This document shows positions 58,618 to 64,000 of a stretch of 64,000 nt of DNA, piece by piece. This DNA is from Paraburkholderia sp. LEh10 (GTDB lineage Bacteria > Pseudomonadota > Gammaproteobacteria > Burkholderiales > Burkholderiaceae), in NCBI RefSeq assembly GCF_017814945.1, contig NZ_JAGIPX010000048.1, positions 1 through 64,000 on the forward strand, written 5' to 3'. A program made the position numbers and the translations under genes. Under the pieces are notes generated by a model. It ran no database searches. It saw nothing but the letters and a program-made list of their open reading frames with translations, and had not been told where the DNA came from. Numbering within the stretch: position 1 is the first letter of the stretch; each line of letters begins with the position of its first letter.

Positions 58618-59001
58618 TCAGCGCGCGCCGCCGCGCGCGATCAACGCACCGGCGATCAGCGCGACGCCGCCGACGATTGCAATCGTGCGCCACGGATTCT
58701 CATGGACGTAATCGTCGGCATCGTGCATCGCAGTTTCGGCGCGCGCGCGCATTGCATCGCGCGTGTCGTTCAGACGCGTGCGGGCGTCGTCGAGACGCTT
58801 GCGCAATTGTGTCCGAAGGACCGTGGCATCGGCCTGCGTGCCGTCCGCGAGCGTGTTCTCGAGTTCGGTCATCAGTGTGCGCAGTTCGCTTGCAATATCT
58901 TCAGCGGCGTGTCGGCTATGGCGCGCGATGCGGCGCGCACGACGCCCCGTCGTCGTCCAGGATTCGCCGAGGGCATCTCGTGTATTAGGTAGTGCTGTCA
59001 T
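58618..59001 (-). CDS. DUF883 (ElaB/YqjD-type) membrane-anchored protein
   Basis: A 127-residue protein. A helical, charged cytoplasmic part (about 30-95, DIASELRTLMTELENTL and repeated RLDDARTRLNDTRDAM) is followed by the family's YVHENPWRTIAIVGGVALIAGALIARGG C-terminal membrane anchor. ElaB/YqjD relatives bind stationary-phase ribosomes at the membrane in E. coli. That role is not shown here. The start at 59001 follows CGGAG. The 207-bp gap to dgt holds no recognised gene. Confidence 0.85.
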   Translation of the reverse strand: MTALPNTRDALGESWTTTGRRARRIARHSRHAAEDIASELRTLMTELENTLADGTQADATVLRTQLRKRLDDARTRLNDTRDAMRARAETAMHDADDYVHENPWRTIAIVGGVALIAGALIARGGAR

Positions 59002-59327
59002 GGTCGCTCCGTCGATGAGGCTGGTTGAAGATTCCCGCAAATACACCGTGGGAAGCTTCTTCTCACGCAACTTCGGTGCCCGCCAGGCGGCGCGCTTTAC
59101 CGTCTGCTTTGCAGCGCGCCGGGTGCCCGCATGCGCCGCCCGACGACGCGCACCGCATCCGGCAGAAATTGCCCCGGCAGCGCGCGCGCCTCAGTCAAAT
59201 TTACAACGGAAGACGCGCGCGAACGGCGCAAGGAGCGCAACAAACGTCGCGTGCAACGGGGACGATGGCGCGATCCGCCGAAGACGAAGACGCTCGCATA
59301 CGAGTATCGTGAGGGCATTGAAAAATG
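59002..59327. other. intergenic region with no recognised gene
   Basis: This stretch lies between the DUF883 gene (minus) and the ompW terminator. Open frames across it are short, Arg-rich and overlap in all frames, as expected of GC-rich noncoding DNA. It presumably carries the DUF883 promoter, but no good sigma70 boxes were found. Confidence 0.5.
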
Positions 59328-59357
59328 AACGCCGTCGCGGTTTCGTGCGACGGCGTT
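59328..59357 (-). terminator. ompW terminator
   Basis: AACGCCGTCGC (59328-59338) and GCGACGGCGTT (59347-59357) form a perfect 11-bp stem with an 8-nt loop. On the minus strand it is followed by CATTTTTC, and ompW ends 35 bases before it. Confidence 0.85.
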
Positions 59358-59391
59358 GTTCAAGCCCGAAAATCTCGACTAACCTGTTGTG

Positions 59392-60117
59392 TTAGAACCG
59401 GTAGCCGATGCTCACGTACGTGACGATCGGGTTCAGACGAATCTTCGTTTCCGATTGGACATGGACGGGACCGATAGGCGTGTTCGCTTGCGTGTTCAGC
59501 TTGGCGGTCGTGCTGAGCGGCAGATAGGAAATCGAGAAGCCCCCGAACCAGTGTTCGGTGAACGCGTAGGTGAAGCCGGCATTAAACACGGGCTCCCACG
59601 AACTATCCGTCGACACGGTGGTCGGACCATGCAGTACGGTTTTCTGGAAGGTGCCGTTCGTGATTTTTTCGTCTGTGAACCAGACACGGCTCACACCGAT
59701 ACCGAGATACGGGCGGAACTTCGCTTGCGCCTGGTTGAAGTAGTACTTGAGCAGCAGCGTTGGGCTCCATTGTTTCGCCGAGCCGATCTTGCCGAACTGC
59801 TGAAATGCACCCGTGCCCTTCAGGTCGAATTGCGGCGGCACGCCGATGTCGAACTGGGTGGCGATATGGTCGGTGATGAAATAGCCTGCGGTGAAACCGA
59901 TCGTGTCGCCGTCGCCGGCATCAGCGCCCGTATTGGGCAACGTGATGTTGACAGGTGTACCGTTGACGTTTGTTTCTCTCAACGGCTGACTACTGGACTG
60001 AGGCGCGAGATGGAACCAGCCCGTCGTAACGTAAATGCTTCCGGCCGATTGCGCGTGCGCAGTAGTTGTTGTTATGCAGGCAAGCGCCGCCACCCCCAAG
60101 GCCTGTCTTAATTTCAT
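59392..60117 (-). CDS. ompW: OmpW family outer membrane protein
   Basis: A 241-residue outer-membrane beta-barrel. A cleaved signal (to about 22, TAHAQS) is followed by alternating amphipathic strands, and the protein ends IGYRF with the C-terminal Phe typical of barrels inserted by BAM. Family motifs include AGYFITDHIATQFDIGVPP, PTLLLKYYF and FRPYLGIGVSRVWF. OmpW forms an eight-strand barrel with a hydrophobic channel. An insertion near residues 45-65 is loop-like. Confidence 0.9.
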   Translation of the reverse strand: MKLRQALGVAALACITTTTAHAQSAGSIYVTTGWFHLAPQSSSQPLRETNVNGTPVNITLPNTGADAGDGDTIGFTAGYFITDHIATQFDIGVPPQFDLKGTGAFQQFGKIGSAKQWSPTLLLKYYFNQAQAKFRPYLGIGVSRVWFTDEKITNGTFQKTVLHGPTTVSTDSSWEPVFNAGFTYAFTEHWFGGFSISYLPLSTTAKLNTQANTPIGPVHVQSETKIRLNPIVTYVSIGYRF

Positions 60118-60303
60118 TTGTGCTCCTCCAAAAAAGGCCCGCTAATTATGACCACAACGTTTCAAACAAACCATACGCGCCCGCTAGAGCGTTCCGCCTA
60201 AGCTTTATGCTTTATGCGGCAGACCCGCTTGGCGCGTAAGGCCGCGCGGGCGCAGTTGTTCGGACCTTCGGGTATGTACCAACGCGACTTTGGATAATCC
60301 AGC

Positions 60304-61011
60304 ATGGCACGGCTTGCACGTCTTTATGTCCCCGACCAGCCGCAGCATGTGATCCTGCGCGGACTCGACCAGCAGCCCGCATTCGTCGACGACCAGGATT
60401 ACGAGCTGTTCATCGATTGCCTGAAGGCGGCTTCACGCGATCACCATCTGTCCGTTCATGCATACGCGCTGATGCCAGGCGCGGTGCAGCTGCTCGTCAC
60501 GCCCACCGACGAGTCGAGCCTGCCTAAAGCCATGCAGGCCGTCGGCCGGCGCTACGTCGCGCACTTCAACCGCCGCTATTCGCGGCGCGGCACCTTATGG
60601 GAAGGCCGTTATCGCGCGACGGTCATTGAAGGCGAGAAATACTTCCTGCTTGCGAGCCGCGTCGTCGAAATGTCGCCGGTGCGCAACCAGCTCGTGAGCG
60701 CGCCCGAAGATTACCGATGGTCCAGTTATCGGCATCACATCGGGCTAACCTTAGACAGCCTGATCACCGACCATCGTCTGTACTGGTCGCTTGGGAATAC
60801 GCCGTTCGAGCGACAGCGCGCCTACCGTGAGCTGTGCGAGCAGCCACTCGACGAACGCGAGGCGAGCCAGCTCCAGCAAGCCACATTGAAGGGCTGGGTG
60901 CTGGGCAGCGATTCGTATCGAGAGTGGGCGGCGCGGGCCGCGAACCGGCGTGTGTCGCCGTTGCCGCGCGGGCGGCCACGCAAGATCCGCGAGACGCCGC
61001 AAACTCAATAA
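60304..61011 (+). CDS. RAYT-family (Y1 transposase-like) protein lacking catalytic motifs
   Basis: A 235-residue relative of REP-associated tyrosine transposases (IS200-type Y1 fold). The family frame is clear: QPQHVILRGLDQQPAFVDDQDY, VHAYALMP, MQAVGRRYVAHFNRRY, GTLWEGRYRATVI and DYRWSSYRHH. But the HUH motif, normally MxNHVHLL, reads MPGAVQLL (Ala60-Val61-Gln62). The block normally RYIELNPVRA reads RVVEMSPVRN (Val120 in place of Tyr). Nicking chemistry therefore looks lost. The C-terminus carries an AT-hook-like RGRPRK. It is intact and terminator-flanked, suggesting a maintained DNA-binding role. Confidence 0.85.
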   Translation: MARLARLYVPDQPQHVILRGLDQQPAFVDDQDYELFIDCLKAASRDHHLSVHAYALMPGAVQLLVTPTDESSLPKAMQAVGRRYVAHFNRRYSRRGTLWEGRYRATVIEGEKYFLLASRVVEMSPVRNQLVSAPEDYRWSSYRHHIGLTLDSLITDHRLYWSLGNTPFERQRAYRELCEQPLDEREASQLQQATLKGWVLGSDSYREWAARAANRRVSPLPRGRPRKIRETPQTQ

Positions 61012-61052
61012 AGCCTTTTTGATCAATGGTTTGTCGGCGAGAAGCGAAAGCG

Positions 61053-61080
61053 AACGGCATCCGCGCATGCCGTTTTCTTT
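61053..61080 (+). terminator. terminator after the RAYT-like gene
   Basis: AACGGCAT (61053-61060) pairs with ATGCCGTT (61067-61074) around a 6-nt loop, followed by TTCTTT, about 40 bases after the gene. Confidence 0.75.
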
Positions 61081-61331
61081 TGCCCCGATTCGATGTGGCA
61101 CCAATTAATAAGGCCGAAAATGCACCAGATTGATAATAGGGGCCTGACCATCACATTTTGTTTGCTATTCCTTTGATTCGTCGCGTATATTCCGATTTCC
61201 GGCGTCCCGATGTGCAACTGCAACATCCCGCATCGCATATCCAGCGGACGCACCGCGCGGTTGACCCGCAGACCGCGGCAACGAGAAAAATGGTTCAACG
61301 GCCCTAACGGCCCCTGACAGACGGTGTCCCC
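61081..61331 (+). promoter_or_regulatory. gltB upstream region and candidate promoter
   Basis: TTGCTA (61162-61167), 18 bp, and TATATT (61186-61191) form a candidate sigma70 promoter about 140 bp before gltB. Upstream are two direct GCACCA sites (61098-61103, 61122-61127), each followed by an ATT-ATAA stretch. The rest is a long leader with no open gene. Confidence 0.5.
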
Positions 61332-64000
61332 ATGAACGACCACCAGCAGCCGATTTCCACGGTTCCCGCCGCGCAGGGTCTTTACGACCCGCAAAACGAG
61401 CACGACGCCTGCGGCGTCGGCTTCGTCGCGCATATCAAGGGCAAGAAAAGCCACGAGATCATCCAGCAAGGCCTGAAGATCCTCGAAAACCTCGATCACC
61501 GGGGCGCTGTCGGCGCCGATCCGCTGATGGGCGACGGCGCGGGCATCCTGATCCAGATTCCGGACTCGTTTTACCGTGAGGAAATGGCGAAGCAGGGCGT
61601 GACGCTGCCGCCCGCCGGCGAATACGGCGTCGGCATGATCTTCCTGCCGAAGGAGCATGCGTCGCGTCTCGCGTGCGAACAGGAGCTGGAGCGCACGGTG
61701 AAGGCCGAAGGCCAGGTCGTGCTGGGCTGGCGCGACGTGCCCGTCGACCACAACATGCCGATTTCGCCGACCGTGAAGGCGAGCGAGCCGCTGATCCGCC
61801 AGATCTTCATTGGCCGCGGCAAGGACATCATGGTGACGGACGCGCTGGAGCGGAAGCTGTACGTGATCCGCAAGACGGCGAGCCACCGCATCCAGGCGCT
61901 CAAGCTCAAGCACGGCAAGGAATACTTTGTGCCGTCGTGCTCGGCGCGCACGGTCGTCTACAAGGGGCTGCTGCTGGCGGGCCAGGTCGGCGTGTACTAC
62001 CGCGACCTGCAGGACGAGCGCGTCGTGTCGGCACTGGCGCTCGTGCACCAGCGCTTCTCGACCAACACGTTCCCGGCGTGGGAACTGGCTCACCCGTACC
62101 GGATGATCGCGCACAACGGCGAAATCAACACGGTGAAGGGCAACGTCAACTGGCTGAACGCGCGTACGGGCGCGATCGCGTCGCACGTGCTCGGCGACGA
62201 TCTGCCGAAGCTGTGGCCGCTCATCTATCCGGGCCAGTCCGATACCGCCTCGTTCGACAACTGTCTCGAACTGCTCGTGATGGCGGGCTACCCGCTCGTC
62301 CATGCGGTGATGATGATGATTCCCGAAGCGTGGGAACAGCACACGCTGATGGACGACAACCGCCGCGCGTTCTACGAATATCACGCCGCGATGATGGAGC
62401 CGTGGGACGGCCCCGCCGCGATCGCGTTCACAGACGGCCGCCAGATCGGCGCGACGCTCGATCGTAACGGCCTGCGTCCGGCGCGCTACATCATCACCGA
62501 CGACGATCTCGTCATCATGGCGTCGGAAGCGGGCGTGCTGCCCATTCCCGAATCGAAGATCGTCAAGAAGTGGCGCCTGCAGCCGGGCAAGATGTTCCTG
62601 ATCGACATGGAGCACGGCCGCATCATCGACGACAAGGAGCTGAAGGACAACCTCGCGAACGCGAAGCCGTACAAGAGCTGGATCGACGCAGTTACCATCA
62701 AGCTCGACGAGATCGAGCCGAACGCGGACGATGTCGCAACGGAACGCCGCGAAGCGGCTGCGCTGCTCGATCGCCAGCAGTCGTTCGGCTACACGCAGGA
62801 AGACCTCAAGTTCCTGATGGCGCCGATGGCGCAAGCGGGCGAAGAAGCCGTCGGCTCGATGGGCAACGATTCGCCGCTCGCCGTCATGTCCAACAAGAAC
62901 AAGACGCTGTACCACTACTTCAAGCAGCTGTTCGCGCAGGTGACGAACCCGCCGATCGACCCGATCCGCGAAAACATGGTGATGTCGCTGGTGTCGTTCG
63001 TCGGTCCGAAGCCGAACCTGCTCGACACGAACAACATCAATCCGCCGATGCGTCTCGAAGTGTCGCAGCCGGTGCTCGACTTCAAGGACATCGCGAAGAT
63101 CCGCGCGATCGATCAGTACACGGGCGGCAAGTTCAGTTCGTACGAACTGAACATCTGCTATCCCGTCGCGTGGGGCAAGGAAGGCATCGAGGCGCGCCTC
63201 GCGTCGCTGTGCGCGGAAGCCGTCGACGCCGTCAAGTCCGGCTACAACATGCTGATCGTGTCCGACCGCCGCACGGACCGCGACAACGTCGCGATTCCGG
63301 CGCTGCTCGCCACGTCCGCGATCCACACGCATCTCGTGCAGCAAGGTCTGCGCACGAGCACGGGCCTCGTCGTCGAGACGGGCTCGGCGCGTGAGACGCA
63401 CCACTTCGCGCTGCTCGCGGGCTACGGCGCAGAGGCCGTTCACCCGTACCTCGCGATGGAAACGCTCGCGCAGATGGCGGCGGGCATGAAGGGCGACCTG
63501 TCGGCGGAAAAGGCCGTCTACAACTTCACGAAGGCAGTCGGCAAGGGCCTGCAGAAGGTCATGTCGAAGATGGGCATCTCGACGTACATGTCGTACACGG
63601 GCGCGCAGATTTTCGAAGCGGTCGGTCTCGCCGAAGATCTCGTGAACAAGTACTTCAAGGGCACGGCGTCGAAGGTCGGCGGCATTGGTCTTTTTGAAGT
63701 GGCGGAAGAAGCGATCCGCCTGCACCGCGACGCGTTCGGCGACAACCCGATCCTCGCGACCATGCTCGACGCGGGCGGCGAGTACGCATACCGCGTGCGC
63801 GGCGAAGACCATATGTGGACGCCGGATGCGATCGCGAAGCTGCAGCACTCGGCGCGCAGCAACTCGTATCAGACGTACAAGGAATACGCGCATCTGATCA
63901 ACGATCAGACGCGCCGTCACATGACGTTCCGTGGCCTGTTCGAATTCAAGGTCGATCCGTCGAAGGCGATTCCGCTCGAACAGGTCGAACCGGCGAAGGA
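61332..64000 (+). CDS. gltB: glutamate synthase (NADPH) large subunit, 5' part
   Basis: GltB makes two glutamates from glutamine and 2-oxoglutarate. The window holds the first 889 codons of a protein of about 1500-1570 residues; the gene continues past the edge. A 26-residue propeptide precedes the nucleophile Cys27 in HDACGVGFVAHI, the start of the class II glutaminase domain. HQRFSTNTFPAWELAHPYRMIAHNGEINT and GDRNGLRP-type residues (LDRNGLRPARY) follow, then the central domain (about 480 on). gltD is expected downstream. Confidence 0.97.
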   Translation, partial: MNDHQQPISTVPAAQGLYDPQNEHDACGVGFVAHIKGKKSHEIIQQGLKILENLDHRGAVGADPLMGDGAGILIQIPDSFYREEMAKQGVTLPPAGEYGVGMIFLPKEHASRLACEQELERTVKAEGQVVLGWRDVPVDHNMPISPTVKASEPLIRQIFIGRGKDIMVTDALERKLYVIRKTASHRIQALKLKHGKEYFVPSCSARTVVYKGLLLAGQVGVYYRDLQDERVVSALALVHQRFSTNTFPAWELAHPYRMIAHNGEINTVKGNVNWLNARTGAIASHVLGDDLPKLWPLIYPGQSDTASFDNCLELLVMAGYPLVHAVMMMIPEAWEQHTLMDDNRRAFYEYHAAMMEPWDGPAAIAFTDGRQIGATLDRNGLRPARYIITDDDLVIMASEAGVLPIPESKIVKKWRLQPGKMFLIDMEHGRIIDDKELKDNLANAKPYKSWIDAVTIKLDEIEPNADDVATERREAAALLDRQQSFGYTQEDLKFLMAPMAQAGEEAVGSMGNDSPLAVMSNKNKTLYHYFKQLFAQVTNPPIDPIRENMVMSLVSFVGPKPNLLDTNNINPPMRLEVSQPVLDFKDIAKIRAIDQYTGGKFSSYELNICYPVAWGKEGIEARLASLCAEAVDAVKSGYNMLIVSDRRTDRDNVAIPALLATSAIHTHLVQQGLRTSTGLVVETGSARETHHFALLAGYGAEAVHPYLAMETLAQMAAGMKGDLSAEKAVYNFTKAVGKGLQKVMSKMGISTYMSYTGAQIFEAVGLAEDLVNKYFKGTASKVGGIGLFEVAEEAIRLHRDAFGDNPILATMLDAGGEYAYRVRGEDHMWTPDAIAKLQHSARSNSYQTYKEYAHLINDQTRRHMTFRGLFEFKVDPSKAIPLEQVEPAK

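Noticed and set aside
59025..59328. Small Arg-rich plus-strand open frames between the DUF883 gene and ompW
   Set aside because: No Shine-Dalgarno, several overlapping frames equally open, composition of shifted GC-rich DNA, and no conserved pattern.
60304..61080. Active IS200/IS605 element or REP/RAYT mobile unit
   Set aside because: Catalytic residues are missing, there is no partner tnpB, no terminal hairpins with target motif and no REP-like palindromes nearby.
61094..61112. sigma54 promoter at TGGCAC (61096) before gltB
   Set aside because: The required GC of the -12 element at the correct spacing is absent; AATAAGG is found instead.
61023..63920. 965-codon open frame antisense to gltB
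   Set aside because: Same codon-bias effect; it mirrors the gltB codons and would run through the gltB promoter and the terminator at 61053.

Overview
The window is a core-chromosome segment of a betaproteobacterium of the Burkholderiaceae, most like Paraburkholderia, Caballeronia or Burkholderia (chromosome 1). The evidence is high GC with strong third-position G/C bias, a rRNA operon end followed by tRNA-Tyr/Gly/Thr-tuf, recQ between rpoC and rpsL, two near-identical tuf genes, a pilMNOQ-aroKB-dgt block, and system II cytochrome c maturation (resB/ccsA). The genus is inferred from gene order and protein character; no search was run.

Layout. 1-1870: 3' tip of a 5S rRNA, a strong promoter, tRNA-Tyr/Gly/Thr, tuf1 and tRNA-Trp. 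1905-14199: secE-nusG-rplKAJL-rpoBC, with an attenuator and an RNase III-like stem between rplL and rpoB and an intrinsic terminator after rpoC. 14335-16182: recQ. 16229-20900: str operon (rpsL, rpsG, fusA, tuf2). 21031-35673: S10, spc and alpha operons fused into one 14.6-kb block from rpsJ to rplQ, including secY, infA, rpmJ and rpoA, ending in a strong terminator.

35823-46515 concerns periplasmic redox and heme: cutA-dsbD, hemB (minus), engB (minus), a diheme cytochrome c4-like gene, resB-ccsA, and msrP-msrQ. 46542-51014: lptM-lysA (minus), cyaY (plus) and the PBP1A gene mrcA (minus). 51261-58410: pilM-pilN-pilO/P fusion-pilQ-aroK-aroB-dgt, linking the pilus/competence machine with the shikimate pathway. 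58618-61011: a DUF883 membrane protein, an OmpW porin, and a RAYT-family protein that has lost its catalytic motifs. 61332-64000: the 5' part of gltB, which runs off the window.

Most of the window is ordinary housekeeping. The points worth a second look are: (i) a predicted orphan small RNA (about 39231-39340) with its own terminator and a CUCCUCCCU anti-Shine-Dalgarno-like loop; (ii) a RAYT/Y1 transposase homologue in which the HUH histidines and the expected tyrosine are all replaced; (iii) promoters whose -10 box lies in the loop or arm of a long inverted repeat at three internal ribosomal operon boundaries; (iv) a PilO-PilP fusion; (v) a sharply bounded gene-conversion tract between the tuf copies. 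No prophage, intact insertion sequence, CRISPR array or restriction/defence cluster was seen.
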